From NCBI RefSeq assembly GCF_011290365.1, contig NZ_CP049786.1, forward strand, positions 1,054,001 to 1,118,000: 64,000 nucleotides of DNA, written 5' to 3'. The position numbers and the translations under genes were made by a program. Source of the stretch: Leclercia sp. 29361. Lineage in GTDB: Bacteria; Pseudomonadota; Gammaproteobacteria; Enterobacterales; Enterobacteriaceae. Shown here one piece after another: positions 1 to 12,417 of this stretch. Under the pieces are notes generated by a model. That model was not told where the DNA came from, did no database searches, and was given only the letters and a program-made list of their open reading frames with translations. Position 1 is the first letter of the stretch, and the number at the start of each line of letters is the position of its first letter.

Positions 1-1
1 G

Positions 2-847
2 CTGGTGGTGCTGGCGGTCGCGGCGATTGTCTGGCCGGCTGGCCCGCTGAGCTCGGCTACCGAAGCCTATCAAAACGCGGCCTTCTCTAACGGCTTTGTG
101 AACGGCTACCTGACCATGGATACGCTGGGCGCGATGGCGTTCGGGATCGTGATCGTTAACGCCGCGCGTTCCCGTGGCGTGACCGAAGCACGTCTGCTGA
201 CCCGTTACACCGTCTGGGCTGGCCTGATGGCGGGCGCGGGCCTGGCACTGCTCTATCTGGCGCTGTTCCGTCTGGGTTCCGACAGCAGCGTGCTGGTTGA
301 CCAGGGCGCGAACGGTGCAGCTATTTTACATGCCTACGTGCAGCACACCTTTGGCGGTGCGGGCAGCATGATGCTGGCTATCCTGATCTTCCTGGCCTGT
401 CTGGTGACTGCGGTTGGCCTGACCTGTGCCTGTGCAGAGTTCTTTGCTCAGTATGTTCCGCTCTCCTATCGTACGCTGGTGTTTATCCTCGGCGGCTTCT
501 CGATGGCGGTGTCAAACCTGGGTCTGAGCCACCTGATTCAGGTCTCTATTCCGGTGCTGACCACCATTTACCCGCCGTGCATCGTGCTGGTTGTGCTGAG
601 CTTCACCCGTGGCTGGTGGAATAATTCCACACGAATTATCGCCCCGGCCATGTTTATCAGTCTGCTTTTTGGTATGCTTGACGGCATTAAGGCATCGGCA
701 ATCAGCGCCATGCTGCCCGCCTGGACACAGCGTCTGCCGCTGTCTGAACAGGGTCTGGCGTGGCTGATGCCTACCGTTGTGGCACTGGTACTGGCTATTA
801 TCTGGGATCGTGCTGCAGGGCGTCAGGTTACTTCGAACGCGCACTAA
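2..847 (+). CDS. brnQ: Branched-chain amino acid transporter BrnQ (5' end missing)
   Basis: This is the C-terminal part of the LIVCS-family permease that imports leucine, isoleucine and valine with a cation. The reading frame is open from the first bases of the window, so the start lies outside; about 281 residues remain of a family length near 440. The visible part is a series of hydrophobic helices typical of the family and ends with a short polar tail. The placement directly before proY and malZ matches the E. coli order phoR-brnQ-proY-malZ. A strong terminator follows at once. Confidence 0.93.
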   Translation: MVVLAVAAIVWPAGPLSSATEAYQNAAFSNGFVNGYLTMDTLGAMAFGIVIVNAARSRGVTEARLLTRYTVWAGLMAGAGLALLYLALFRLGSDSSVLVDQGANGAAILHAYVQHTFGGAGSMMLAILIFLACLVTAVGLTCACAEFFAQYVPLSYRTLVFILGGFSMAVSNLGLSHLIQVSIPVLTTIYPPCIVLVVLSFTRGWWNNSTRIIAPAMFISLLFGMLDGIKASAISAMLPAWTQRLPLSEQGLAWLMPTVVALVLAIIWDRAAGRQVTSNAH

Positions 848-865
848 GCAACGGCTGAAAGTTAA

Positions 866-904
866 ACCACGGGGCGTAATGCCCCGTGGTTTTTTGTTTT
901 TTTT
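866..904 (+). terminator. Rho-independent terminator after brnQ
   Basis: Ten-base perfect stem (866-875 with 881-890), five-base loop, then a long T-rich run interrupted by one G. It separates brnQ from proY. Confidence 0.9.
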
Positions 905-927
905 AGTCTCAATTGGCAAGTCAAAAA

Positions 928-2301
928 ATGGAAAGCACTAACAAACTCAAGCGTGGATTGAGCGCCCGCCACATCCGCTTTATGGCGCTGGGTTCTGCAA
1001 TCGGCACCGGTCTTTTTTATGGCTCGGCAGATGCCATCAAAATGGCCGGTCCCAGCGTTCTGCTGGCATATCTTATTGGCGGTGTTGCCGCCTACATCAT
1101 CATGCGTGCCCTGGGGGAGATGTCCGTTCATAACCCGTCAGCCAGCTCCTTCTCCCGCTATGCTCAGGAAAACTTAGGCCCGCTGGCCGGGTATATCACC
1201 GGCTGGACCTACTGCTTCGAAATCCTGATTGTGGCCATCGCCGACGTGACGGCCTTCGGCATCTATATGGGCGTCTGGTTCCCGACGGTGCCGCACTGGG
1301 TCTGGGTACTCAGCGTGGTGCTGATCATCTGCGCCATCAATCTGATGAGCGTGAAGGTGTTCGGCGAGCTGGAGTTCTGGTTCTCCTTCTTCAAAGTTGC
1401 CACCATCATCATCATGATTGCCGCCGGTATCGGCATCATCATCTGGGGGATTGGCAACGGCGGACAACCGACCGGGATCCACAATCTGTGGAGCAACGGC
1501 GGCTTCTTCAGCAACGGCTGGATCGGCATGGTGATGTCGCTGCAGATGGTGATGTTCGCCTACGGTGGGATCGAAATCATCGGTATTACCGCCGGTGAAG
1601 CGAAAGACCCTGAGAAGTCTATTCCGCGCGCCATCAACTCGGTGCCGATGCGTATTCTGATTTTCTACGTGGGCACGCTGTTTGTGATCATGTCCATTTA
1701 TCCGTGGAACCAGGTCGGCACCAACGGCAGCCCGTTCGTGCTCACCTTCCAGCATCTGGGCATTACCTTTGCCGCCAGCATCCTGAACTTTGTGGTGCTG
1801 ACCGCCTCGCTCTCCGCCATCAACGCCGACGTCTTCGGCGTCGGGCGTATGCTGCACGGCATGGCGGAGCAGGGCAGTGCGCCGAAGGCCTTCGCCAAAA
1901 CCTCCAGCCGCGGCACGCCGTGGGTGACGGTGCTGGTGATGACCGTGGCGCTGCTGCTGTCGGTCTATCTGAACTACATCATGCCGGAGAACGTCTTCCT
2001 GGTGATTGCGTCGCTTGCGACCTTTGCCACCGTCTGGGTGTGGATCATGATTCTGATGTCGCAGATTGGCTTCCGCCGTCGTTTGTCGCCGGATGAGGTG
2101 AAAGCGCTGAAGTTTAAAGTCCCGGGCGGGGTGGCAACGACCGTGGTTGGCCTGATCTTCCTGGTCTTTATTATCGGCCTGATTGGTTACCACCCGGAAA
2201 CCCGCATCTCGCTGTATGTCGGCTTCGCGTGGATTGCCCTGCTGCTGGTGGGCTGGGTGTTTAAACGCCGCCGCGAGCGTCAGTTAGCAGAAGCGCAGTA
2301 A
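928..2301 (+). CDS. proY: Proline-specific permease ProY
   Basis: Amino acid/polyamine/organocation family permease of the inner membrane, about 457 residues with roughly 12 hydrophobic helices, close to E. coli ProY over its whole length. The N-terminal GSAIGTGLF segment is the family's substrate-binding helix-1 motif, and the [10 protein letters not shown] region is also typical. The frame is open back to a TTG at 913, but I chose the ATG at 928 because the protein then begins [12 protein letters not shown] as in E. coli. ProY is a low-activity (cryptic) proline transporter in enterics. It lies between two terminators, so it is probably its own transcription unit. Confidence 0.95.
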   Translation: MESTNKLKRGLSARHIRFMALGSAIGTGLFYGSADAIKMAGPSVLLAYLIGGVAAYIIMRALGEMSVHNPSASSFSRYAQENLGPLAGYITGWTYCFEILIVAIADVTAFGIYMGVWFPTVPHWVWVLSVVLIICAINLMSVKVFGELEFWFSFFKVATIIIMIAAGIGIIIWGIGNGGQPTGIHNLWSNGGFFSNGWIGMVMSLQMVMFAYGGIEIIGITAGEAKDPEKSIPRAINSVPMRILIFYVGTLFVIMSIYPWNQVGTNGSPFVLTFQHLGITFAASILNFVVLTASLSAINADVFGVGRMLHGMAEQGSAPKAFAKTSSRGTPWVTVLVMTVALLLSVYLNYIMPENVFLVIASLATFATVWVWIMILMSQIGFRRRLSPDEVKALKFKVPGGVATTVVGLIFLVFIIGLIGYHPETRISLYVGFAWIALLLVGWVFKRRRERQLAEAQ

Positions 2302-2305
2302 TCAG

Positions 2306-2332
2306 AATGCCCGGCAAATGCCGGGCATTTTT
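2306..2332 (+). terminator. Rho-independent terminator after proY
   Basis: Ten-base perfect inverted repeat (2306-2315 with 2320-2329), AAAT loop and a T run. Confidence 0.88.
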
Positions 2333-2355
2333 CTCCTCCCCCTTCCTCCTCCCCC
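2333..2355 (-). promoter_or_regulatory. Two tandem MalT boxes upstream of malZ
   Basis: Read on the minus strand, 2345-2354 gives GGGGAGGAGG, an exact match to the MalT consensus GGGGA(T/G)GAGG. A second copy with the last base differing lies 12 bases away at 2332-2341. MalT is the activator of the maltose regulon, and malZ is a known member in E. coli. The position about 80-100 bases before the malZ start fits. The match is seen in the sequence; binding is inferred. Confidence 0.65.
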
Positions 2356-2432
2356 AATAAACCTCATCGTGAGGAGTGAACATCAACTACCCTGTGGCAA
2401 GGTGACCTCATTTCTGGGATAGGGGATAAAAG

Positions 2433-4250
2433 ATGTTGAATGCATGGCACCTGCCGGTTGCCCCATTTGTTAAGCAAAACAACGATAAACTCGTCATCAC
2501 GCTGTGGCTGACGGGCGAGAACCTGCCTGAACGGGTAACGATGCGCGCTGAATTCGATAATGAAGAGACCTCGCTGCCGATGCACAAGCTGCGCAGCCAG
2601 CCACAGCCCGGCGTCACCGCCTGGCGGGCCACTATCGACACAACGAAAGGGCAGCCGCGGCACCGCTACAGCTTTAAAATGCTCTGGCATAACCGCCAGC
2701 TGTGGTTTACCCCGCAGGGGTTCAGCCGTTTCCCACCCGCCCGCCTGGAGCAGTTCGCCGTCGATTACCCGGATGCCGGGCCGGAGTGGGTGGTCGAGCA
2801 GGTCTTTTACCAGATCTTCCCGGACCGCTTCGCCCGCAGCCAGCAGCGCAACCCGGAGCGGGACAAAACCTACTTTCACCATGCCGCCGGTCACGAGACG
2901 ATTTTCCATCAATGGGATGAGCCGGTTAGCGCCCAGGCGGGGGGCTCAACCTTTTACGGCGGCGATCTCGATGGCATCAGCGAGAAGCTGCCGTATCTGA
3001 AAAAACTCGGCGTCACGGCGCTGTACCTCAACCCGGTGTTTGTCGCTCCCAGCGTGCATAAGTACGACACCGAAGATTACCGCCACGTGGATGAGCAGTT
3101 TGGCGGCGACGAGGCCCTGTTACGCCTGCGGGAAAATACCCACCGGGAAGGGATGCGCCTGATCCTCGACGGCGTGTTTAACCACAGCGGTGATTCTCAC
3201 GCCTGGTTCGACCGCCATAACCGCGGGACGGGCGGCGCCTGCCATAACCCGGACTCGCCCCAGCGGGACTGGTACAGCTTTGACGACGGAGGCCGGGCCC
3301 TCGACTGGCTGGGCTACGCCAGCTTGCCGAAGCTCGATTATCAGTCACCCACCCTGGTGGACGAGATCTACGGCGGCGAAGACAGCATCGTCCGCCACTG
3401 GCTGAAAGCCCCGTGGAATATGGACGGCTGGCGGCTGGATGTGGTGCATATGCTTGGGGAAGGGGGCGGAGCACGCCATAACCTGCAGCACGTCAACGGG
3501 ATCACCCGTTCCGCGAAGCAGGCCCGGCCCGACGCCTTCGTCTTTGGCGAGCACTTTGGTGATGCCCGCCAGTGGCTGCAGGCCGATGCGGAAGATTCGG
3601 CGATGAACTATCGCGGTTTCACCTTCCCGGTGTGGGGCTTCCTCGCTAACACCGATATCTCCTACGATCCGCAGCTGATCGACGCGGAGACCTGCATGAA
3701 ATGGATGGATAACTACCGCGCCAGCCTGTCGCATCAGCAGCAGTTACGCATGTTCAACCAGCTCGACAGCCATGATACCGCCCGCTTTAAGTCGCTGCTC
3801 GGCAAAGACGTGGCGCGCCTGCCGCTGGCGGTGACCTGGCTGTTTACCTGGCCTGGGGTGCCGTGCATTTACTACGGGGACGAGGTCGGGCTGGACGGCA
3901 ATAACGATCCGTTCTGCCGCAAGACCTTCCCGTGGGAGGCCGAAAGGCAGGACCAGGGGCTGTTCACGCTCTATCAGCGGCTGATCAAACTGCGTAAACA
4001 GAGCCAGGCGCTGCGCTACGGCGGCTGCCAGGTGGTCTACGCCCACGATAACGTGGTGGTCTTTGTTCGCGTCTATAATCAACAGCGCGTGCTGGTGGCG
4101 ATTAACCGGGGCGAGGCCTGCGAAGTGGTGCTGGAAGATTCACCGCTGCTGGCGGGTAAAACGTGGAAGAGCAAAGAGGGTAAAGCGACGTTCCAGGACG
4201 GCGTGCTCACGCTTCCTGCGATCTCCGCTGCGGTCTGGTTCGGCAGTTAA
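2433..4250 (+). CDS. malZ: Maltodextrin glucosidase MalZ
   Basis: Cytoplasmic glycoside hydrolase of family GH13 that removes glucose from the reducing end of maltodextrins. The 605 residues match the 604-605 of E. coli MalZ. An N-terminal beta domain (about residues 1-115) is followed by the catalytic barrel. The GH13 signature regions are visible: [17 protein letters not shown] with the nucleophile Asp, FGEHFGD with the acid/base Glu, and [10 protein letters not shown] with the third acidic residue. ATG at 2433 is preceded by an AGGGGA ribosome site. MalT boxes upstream suggest control by maltotriose via MalT. Confidence 0.97.
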   Translation: MLNAWHLPVAPFVKQNNDKLVITLWLTGENLPERVTMRAEFDNEETSLPMHKLRSQPQPGVTAWRATIDTTKGQPRHRYSFKMLWHNRQLWFTPQGFSRFPPARLEQFAVDYPDAGPEWVVEQVFYQIFPDRFARSQQRNPERDKTYFHHAAGHETIFHQWDEPVSAQAGGSTFYGGDLDGISEKLPYLKKLGVTALYLNPVFVAPSVHKYDTEDYRHVDEQFGGDEALLRLRENTHREGMRLILDGVFNHSGDSHAWFDRHNRGTGGACHNPDSPQRDWYSFDDGGRALDWLGYASLPKLDYQSPTLVDEIYGGEDSIVRHWLKAPWNMDGWRLDVVHMLGEGGGARHNLQHVNGITRSAKQARPDAFVFGEHFGDARQWLQADAEDSAMNYRGFTFPVWGFLANTDISYDPQLIDAETCMKWMDNYRASLSHQQQLRMFNQLDSHDTARFKSLLGKDVARLPLAVTWLFTWPGVPCIYYGDEVGLDGNNDPFCRKTFPWEAERQDQGLFTLYQRLIKLRKQSQALRYGGCQVVYAHDNVVVFVRVYNQQRVLVAINRGEACEVVLEDSPLLAGKTWKSKEGKATFQDGVLTLPAISAAVWFGS

Positions 4251-4341
4251 TGTCGGGCGGAACGGTTCCCACCTTTTAAGATGGCGTAAATGCAACGATT
4301 TGTGTCAATCTTAACGGATTGTTAACGGTGAAGGTGGAAAC

Positions 4342-6957
4342 ATGGACGAGCTTTACATCCTTGGCTGTCTGTTCCTGATTTTTGCGCTGGTGGTTGCGCC
4401 CGTGCTTGCGGTTATCGGATTTAATCGAAGCACGGCGGCGAAACAGGAGATCGCCCGGCTGCGCCAGCGCATTGAGGCCCTTGAGCAGCGCGGCGTGACA
4501 GAAAAAGCGCCGGATCCTGAACAGGCTGCTGCGCCGGTGGTCGTGGCCGAGCCGGTGGTTGACGACGCGCCCGCGCCTGTCGACCCCTGGCGCCCGAATA
4601 TTCCCGCTGCCGCGGCAGCACCTGCTCCGGCTCCTGCGCCCGCGGCAAAACAGCCTTCTGCCTTTGGCGGCATACTGACGTCGCTGGTGCGCTGGTTCAT
4701 GCAGGGCAATCCGCTGGCGAAGCTTGGGATCCTGCTGCTCTTTCTCGGCCTTTCATTTCTCCTGCGCTATACCGTCGAGCACTCCCTGTTTCCGCTTGAG
4801 CTGCGCCTGGCCGCGACGGCGCTGTTTGCTATGGTCCTGCTGGTCTTCGGGTGGCGGCTGCGGCACAAACAGCGCGTCTATTCCCTGATCCTCCAGGGTG
4901 GGGCGACAGGCATCCTCTATCTGACCGTCTTTGGCGCCTTCCGGCTCTGGCAGATGTTGCCGATGACGCTGGCCTTTGCACTGCTGGTGGTCATTTGCGC
5001 GGCGAGCGTCGGGCTGGCGGTGCTGCAGAGGGCGCTGAGCCTCGCTATGCTGGCGAGTCTCGGTGGGTATCTTGCGCCGCTGCTCTTGTCTACCGGAGGC
5101 GGCAGCTTTGTGGCGCTGTTCTCTTTCTACCTTCTGCTTTCCATCGGCATTCTCGCGATCAGCATCTGGCAGCACTGGCGCGAGCTGAATCTGCTCGGGC
5201 TGCTGTTTACATTCGGCGTCGGCGGCCTTTGGGGGCTGAACGACTACCGGCCTGAAGACTATGGGATCTGCCAGCTGTTCCTGATTGCCAACACGCTGAT
5301 ATTCGGCGTACTGAGCGTGGCGCTGTCGCTGCGGGCGCAGGAGAAAGGGAAGCAGATTATTGACGGCGTGCTGCTGTTTGCCCCGCCGCTGGTTGGTTTT
5401 GGAATGCAGTACGGCATGACTCAGCACTGGACCTACGGCCCGGCGCTCAGCGCGCTGGGGTACGGTGCGTTTTACCTCTCGCTGGCGTTCCTCGCGCTAC
5501 GGCGCTATCCCTCCCTCGGACGGCCGCTGGTCATGGCGGCGCTGGCGATCGGCGGCGGGTTTGCCACGCTCGCCATTCCGCTGGCGCTGTCGGCTCGCTG
5601 GACGGCGATGGCCTGGGGGCTGGAGGGGCTGGGTATCCTCTGGCTGGGCGTGCAACAGCAGCAGCGGCGCATGAGCTATAGCGGGACGGCGCTGCTGGTG
5701 CTGGCACTGGGTAGCGCGCTGTGGGCGCAAACGAACGGTGTGACATCGCTGAGCCTGCTGCTTATCTTCGCCGTCCTCAGCCTTTGCTGGCTGGCTGCGG
5801 CCTGGCTGTGGCGGGAAATCGTTCTGCCCGTCAGTTGGGTACTGCTGGCCGGCGGGCTGCTGTTCTGGATAGTGGCGCTGCTGGGGGCGTCGCAGCTGAT
5901 GCTGAAGCAGGAATTATCCGTTCTGGCAGGCGTGCTGGCGCTCTCGACCGTCTCGGTCCTGGGCTGGCGGCAGGCGGCCGCTCGTCTGGCGTGGCGGGAG
6001 CTGGATGCCAGCAAATGGCTGCTGTGGCCGCTGATGCTGCTGATGGTGGCTTATCAGCTCTGGCATCAGCAGGTCTTTGCCGCTGACTGGTCAAATCTGG
6101 CCTGGTGCGTTGCGCTTCCTGCCGCACTGATGCTGCTGCGGCGCGACGGTAAAAGGCTCCAGCCGCGCATCGCGATGGGGCTGCATCTGTCGCTGTTCTG
6201 GATGATTTTAGTGGCGCTGGCCGCCGAGCTTTACTGGTTTGCCCGGTCGTTGCCGTGGGGGATGGCGGCCTGGGGCAGTGGACTGGCGATGGCCGCGGGT
6301 GGCGGTTTAATTATGGCGCTATCTGCGGCGGTACGGCGTCGCGGGTGGCCGTTCCGGGAGTGGCCAGCGCTATACGCCTGCCTGGCACCGATCCCTGTTG
6401 TCGTGGCGCAGCTGGTGTTATTGGTCGTGACCAATTTCCAGGACGGCGTGGTCTATCGCCAGACCTGGCTACCGCTGGTGAACCCGCTTGAGGAAGGGGC
6501 CGCGTTCGCGCTGCTGGGGCTGGTGATCTTTTATCGGGCGGTGGATCGCTACTACCCTGCGTTGCTTTCGCAAGCCCGCCCGTGGCCTGCCGTCGCGCTT
6601 ATGGCGTTTGGATTCTGGTGGCTTAACGGTGCGCTAATGCGCGCGCTGGCCTGGTATGGCGACGTGGCCTGGAATATGGAATCGCTGTGGGATTCCCGGC
6701 TTGTCCAGACCTGTTTTGCCCTGTTCTGGATGCTGAGCGCGCTGGTGGTCATGATCCATGCCACCCGTCGGGCTTCCCGGCAGGAGTGGCTCTGCGGCGC
6801 TGCGCTGCTGGGTGTCGTGATGGTTAAACTGATGCTGGTAGACAGCGCGGGCGGAGGCGGGCTGTCGCGCGCGGTGGCGTTTATCGGCGTGGCAATCCTG
6901 GTACTGATCGTAGGTTATTTCTCACCGCTGCCGCCCAAAACAGGAGATGAAAAATGA
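4342..6957 (+). CDS. DUF2339 family large inner-membrane protein
   Basis: An 871-residue polytopic membrane protein of the DUF2339 family. An N-terminal membrane helix is followed by a short coiled stretch (about residues 33-52), a Pro/Ala-rich linker (about 55-110) and then some two dozen hydrophobic segments rich in Leu, Ala and Trp. No catalytic motif is evident and the function is unknown. The start has a good AAGGTGGAAA ribosome site. The stop overlaps the next start in an ATGA junction, so it is translationally coupled to the DUF3999 gene. E. coli K-12 lacks this pair between malZ and acpH, so it is a lineage-specific insertion in otherwise conserved order. Base composition looks like the backbone. 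Confidence 0.82.
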   Translation: MDELYILGCLFLIFALVVAPVLAVIGFNRSTAAKQEIARLRQRIEALEQRGVTEKAPDPEQAAAPVVVAEPVVDDAPAPVDPWRPNIPAAAAAPAPAPAPAAKQPSAFGGILTSLVRWFMQGNPLAKLGILLLFLGLSFLLRYTVEHSLFPLELRLAATALFAMVLLVFGWRLRHKQRVYSLILQGGATGILYLTVFGAFRLWQMLPMTLAFALLVVICAASVGLAVLQRALSLAMLASLGGYLAPLLLSTGGGSFVALFSFYLLLSIGILAISIWQHWRELNLLGLLFTFGVGGLWGLNDYRPEDYGICQLFLIANTLIFGVLSVALSLRAQEKGKQIIDGVLLFAPPLVGFGMQYGMTQHWTYGPALSALGYGAFYLSLAFLALRRYPSLGRPLVMAALAIGGGFATLAIPLALSARWTAMAWGLEGLGILWLGVQQQQRRMSYSGTALLVLALGSALWAQTNGVTSLSLLLIFAVLSLCWLAAAWLWREIVLPVSWVLLAGGLLFWIVALLGASQLMLKQELSVLAGVLALSTVSVLGWRQAAARLAWRELDASKWLLWPLMLLMVAYQLWHQQVFAADWSNLAWCVALPAALMLLRRDGKRLQPRIAMGLHLSLFWMILVALAAELYWFARSLPWGMAAWGSGLAMAAGGGLIMALSAAVRRRGWPFREWPALYACLAPIPVVVAQLVLLVVTNFQDGVVYRQTWLPLVNPLEEGAAFALLGLVIFYRAVDRYYPALLSQARPWPAVALMAFGFWWLNGALMRALAWYGDVAWNMESLWDSRLVQTCFALFWMLSALVVMIHATRRASRQEWLCGAALLGVVMVKLMLVDSAGGGGLSRAVAFIGVAILVLIVGYFSPLPPKTGDEK

Positions 6958-8339
6958 AATGGATGAAAGCGGTGGCGTATAGCGCGCTGCTGGTGCTTTC
7001 CGGCCCGGCGCTTTGCGACGAGGGACAAACGGAATCGCCCCGGGACTATGCCTTTGGTCGTTCACTGGATACGTCCGCCCCTTCCCAGTGGTATCGGGTC
7101 GCGCTCCCGCTCGCCGTCTATGAGCAGAGCACGTCACCCGATCTGCATGATGTCCGTGTCTTTAATCAGTCGGGCGAGCCGGTTCCCTTCAGCCTGGTCA
7201 CCGTAACGCGTCCGCAAGCGTCAGCGCAATCCACACCACTTCGCCTCTTTACTCTGGACGCCTCGCCGCTCACACCTGCGCGCGGGGATGAGGATAGCGA
7301 TAAAATCCTGCTCCGCTCCCGAAACGGCGTAGAGATTGTGCTGGAGGGGCAAAAAGCCGCCGCAGCCGGGCAACATTATCTGCTGACTTTGCCGGAGCAG
7401 GCGACGGGCGAGATGGCCCTGTCCCAGTTGCAGCTGCTCTGGAATAGCCCTCAGACGCCGTGGCAGGGAACGGCGTCGGTTTATTACAGCGAGGATCTTA
7501 AGCAGTGGTATACCCTGCGCCAGGATATGCCTCTGCTGGACGTGGTCAGCGGCCAGGATCGCCTTAAGCTCGACCGGATCGATACCGATATGGTTTTATC
7601 TCCCGATGCGAATCGCTATCTCATGGTGGTGCTGAATACGCAAAGCCAGAAGATAACCCTGACCGGCGTAAACGCAATTAGCGCACCTGCGCAGACGGCC
7701 CCGGAAGAGATCAGCCTGGAAGGGGAAGGAGAACAGTTATCGACAAGTGAAGTCCAGTGGCACTGGACGCGACCGCAGCCGCTGAGTGCTGTCAGCATCT
7801 CACTGAATGGCGATGGCATCCTTCCCGTGGAGATCGCGTGGCGGAGTAGCAAAAAAGACGCATGGCACCCGCTGAAAAAAGAGGTCCTTTACCGTCTGGA
7901 AGGGAAAATGTCTCCACCGGTTTCGCTTAACGGGGGGCTGGTGCAGGCGGTAAAAATCACGACGCTGAATGCGCGTTTGCCAGAATACCTGCCGGGCGTC
8001 ATGGGGCATCGCGACCGCTATGAGCTGGTGTTCAACGCGCAGGGGAAAGCGCCGTATGTGCTCGCCTGGGGCAACGGGGCGGCAAAGCCTGCAAAAGTGG
8101 AGCCCGACATGCTGATCCCTGCCGACCTGCGCAAAACCTATGATATGGCAAACCTGCCGCAGGCTGATATTCAGGATAATGTCGCGTTAGGCGGCGAGGG
8201 GCGTCTGACCGCCACCTCCGCGGCCGAGCGGGAGAGCAGGATGACCGCACTGCTGGTGTGGGGCGTACTGATTGCGGGCGTGATTCTGCTGGCAGGCATG
8301 GCCTGGCGCATCTGGCGGGAGACACAGCGTAAGGCATAA
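6954..8339 (+). CDS. DUF3999 family exported, membrane-anchored protein
   Basis: A 461-residue protein with an N-terminal signal sequence (cleavage probably after PALC or nearby), a long extracytoplasmic region predicted rich in beta strands, and one C-terminal membrane helix (about residues 430-452) followed by a basic tail. This is the layout of the DUF3999 family, which is repeatedly found next to DUF2339. The two genes overlap by four bases here, which suggests the proteins form one envelope complex with most of DUF3999 facing the periplasm. The role is unknown; a carbohydrate- or surface-related job would be a guess. It ends just before a bidirectional terminator. Confidence 0.82.
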   Translation: MKWMKAVAYSALLVLSGPALCDEGQTESPRDYAFGRSLDTSAPSQWYRVALPLAVYEQSTSPDLHDVRVFNQSGEPVPFSLVTVTRPQASAQSTPLRLFTLDASPLTPARGDEDSDKILLRSRNGVEIVLEGQKAAAAGQHYLLTLPEQATGEMALSQLQLLWNSPQTPWQGTASVYYSEDLKQWYTLRQDMPLLDVVSGQDRLKLDRIDTDMVLSPDANRYLMVVLNTQSQKITLTGVNAISAPAQTAPEEISLEGEGEQLSTSEVQWHWTRPQPLSAVSISLNGDGILPVEIAWRSSKKDAWHPLKKEVLYRLEGKMSPPVSLNGGLVQAVKITTLNARLPEYLPGVMGHRDRYELVFNAQGKAPYVLAWGNGAAKPAKVEPDMLIPADLRKTYDMANLPQADIQDNVALGGEGRLTATSAAERESRMTALLVWGVLIAGVILLAGMAWRIWRETQRKA

Positions 8340-8340
8340 A

Positions 8341-8367
8341 AAAAGGCCCGCATTTGCGGGCCTTTTT
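8341..8367. terminator. Bidirectional terminator between DUF3999 and peroxiredoxin genes
   Basis: Twelve-base perfect stem (8341-8352 with 8355-8366), two-base loop, with A and T tracts on either side so that it can serve the convergent genes on both strands. Confidence 0.9.
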
Positions 8368-8382
8368 CGTAAACCGTGCCGA

Positions 8383-8985
8383 TTACAGGCTGGATACGTT
8401 TTCGGTCAGGTATTTAGCAACGCCTGCTGGAGACGCGGCCATACCTTCTTTACCTTTTTCCCACTGAGCCGGGCACACTTCACCGTGCTCTTCGTGGAAC
8501 TGCAGCGCGTCAACCATACGCAGCATTTCGTCGATGTTACGACCCAGTGGCAGATCGTTCACCACCTGGTGACGCACGATACCGTTAGCGTCGATCAGGA
8601 AGGAACCACGCAGGGCAACGCCCGCGTCCGGATGCTCGATACCGTAAGCCTGCTGGATTTCGCGTTTGATGTCCGCAACCATCGCGTATTTCACTTGACC
8701 GATGCCGCCGTTGTCGACAGGGGTGTTACGCCATGCGTTGTGTACAAACTCAGAGTCGAAGGAGACGCCAACCACTTCCACGCCACGCTTCTGGAATTCT
8801 TCGTAACGCTTGTCGAAAGCAATCAGCTCAGACGGGCAAACGAAGGTGAAATCCATTGGCCAGAAGAACAGAACGGTGGCTTTACCGTTGGTGTGCTGTT
8901 TGAAGTTGAAGTTTTCAACGATTTCACCGCTGCCCAGTACAGCTGCTGCTGTAAAATCCGGGGCCGGACGAGTTACCAGAACCAT
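8383..8985 (-). CDS. Typical 2-Cys peroxiredoxin (AhpC/TSA family)
   Basis: A cytoplasmic peroxidase that reduces hydrogen peroxide and organic peroxides using a cysteine pair. The 200 residues fit the family. The peroxidatic Cys lies in DFTFVCPSE and the resolving Cys in EVCPAQW near the C-terminus, followed by the C-terminal tail ending YLTENVSSL. It is not the ahpCF operon gene, as no ahpF is next to it. Its reductant is probably thioredoxin, by analogy with thiol-specific antioxidant proteins. E. coli K-12 has no gene of this kind here. It has its own start with a purine-rich ribosome site. Confidence 0.92.
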   Translation of the reverse strand: MVLVTRPAPDFTAAAVLGSGEIVENFNFKQHTNGKATVLFFWPMDFTFVCPSELIAFDKRYEEFQKRGVEVVGVSFDSEFVHNAWRNTPVDNGGIGQVKYAMVADIKREIQQAYGIEHPDAGVALRGSFLIDANGIVRHQVVNDLPLGRNIDEMLRMVDALQFHEEHGEVCPAQWEKGKEGMAASPAGVAKYLTENVSSL

Positions 8986-9112
8986 GTGATTCTCCTGTGA
9001 TTACTAAGGTTATTTGGAACGCAACGCGGGCCAGTATAGAGAGTGTTCGCCCTAAAGACAAAGAGGCGCTGACAATCGTTAACCCAGCTTTTACCTATCA
9101 ATCACATTTATA

Positions 9113-9694
9113 TTAAAGCTGCTTATATTTCGCCTGTTCCATCATCCGCGGATAGAACTGCCAGAAGCGGGTCTCCAGTGCGTCGTAATGGGCATCCAGA
9201 TCCTTCCAGGAGTCGCGCAGAGCGTCGAGGCGCGGACGGCGGCTGGCCATGCCGTTCAGCACCCGCTGAATAAAGTCCATCTCGCTATAGCGTTCGAGCC
9301 AGCGCTCTGACCACAGGTAGTTATTCAGATTCACAAAGCGCGGCGGAGAGTCCGGAAGGATAATCGCCACCTGGGCGTGGGCATAGCGCACGAACGCTGG
9401 CAGAGGCATCTCCGGGGAGAGCTGTTCCCAGTGGCGGGAGAGGAAATGATCCCACATCACGTCCAGCGTAATAGGGGCGACCCGGCGGGTTTCCGGGCGG
9501 AACCAGGCTTTGGCTTCTTTCACTTCGGGCAGATTGTCAGTCATGACGTCGATCCGGCGGTGCATGAAAATGCCCTCCACCACGTCAGCGGGGTAGTCCT
9601 CGGCGGGATTGCCGCGCACAAAATCGGCCAGCAAATTGCCGGAAAGCGAGCTGTCAGCGAGATGGGCGAGGTGCAGGTGAGCGAGAAAATTCAT
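9113..9694 (-). CDS. acpH: ACP phosphodiesterase AcpH
   Basis: Hydrolyses the phosphopantetheine arm from holo-acyl carrier protein, the reverse of AcpS. The 193 residues equal E. coli AcpH (YajB). The protein begins [17 protein letters not shown] and carries the HD-like, metal-binding sequence pattern of the family ([15 protein letters not shown]). It is divergent from queA, as in E. coli. In this genome it coexists with a second, island-borne ACP and PPTase, so it could also act on that carrier; this is only an inference. Confidence 0.95.
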   Translation of the reverse strand: MNFLAHLHLAHLADSSLSGNLLADFVRGNPAEDYPADVVEGIFMHRRIDVMTDNLPEVKEAKAWFRPETRRVAPITLDVMWDHFLSRHWEQLSPEMPLPAFVRYAHAQVAIILPDSPPRFVNLNNYLWSERWLERYSEMDFIQRVLNGMASRRPRLDALRDSWKDLDAHYDALETRFWQFYPRMMEQAKYKQL

Positions 9695-9785
9695 GCGATT
9701 CGTTATCCGGAGTCGGCTAGTTGTTGCAGCAAAGAGGTGTGAGCACTAGACTAAGCCGCCTGTTTTTAAGTCACGAGTATATGCC

Positions 9786-12037
<2,252 letters not shown>

Positions 12038-12059
12038 TTTATTTAATGAGGGAATTTTA

Positions 12060-12392
12060 ATGAGCTTTTTTATTTCTGATGCGGTAGCGGCAACAGGTGC
12101 ACCGGCGCAGGGCAGCCCGATGTCTCTGATTCTGATGCTGGTGGTGTTCGGTCTGATCTTCTATTTCATGATCCTGCGTCCACAGCAGAAGCGCACCAAA
12201 GAGCACAAAAAGCTGATGGACTCCATCGCGAAAGGCGATGAAGTGCTGACTAACGGTGGTCTGGTAGGTCGTGTAAGCAAAGTTGCCGATAACGGCTACA
12301 TCGTTATCGCGCTGAACGATACTACTGAAGTAGTGATTAAACGTGACTTCGTTGCTGCCGTTCTGCCGAAAGGCACCATGAAAGCGCTGTAA
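12060..12392 (+). CDS. yajC: Sec translocon accessory protein YajC
   Basis: A 110-residue single-pass inner-membrane protein that associates with SecDF. A hydrophobic helix (about residues 20-42) is followed by a basic cytoplasmic domain starting RPQQKRTKEHKK. The frame is open back to 12030, but the ATG at 12060 gives the E. coli N-terminus MSFFISDAVA and has a GAGGGAA ribosome site. It is part of the yajC-secD-secF operon. Confidence 0.96.
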   Translation: MSFFISDAVAATGAPAQGSPMSLILMLVVFGLIFYFMILRPQQKRTKEHKKLMDSIAKGDEVLTNGGLVGRVSKVADNGYIVIALNDTTEVVIKRDFVAAVLPKGTMKAL

Positions 12393-12417
12393 TTAACTTT
12401 TCCCAAAGGGAACTGCC

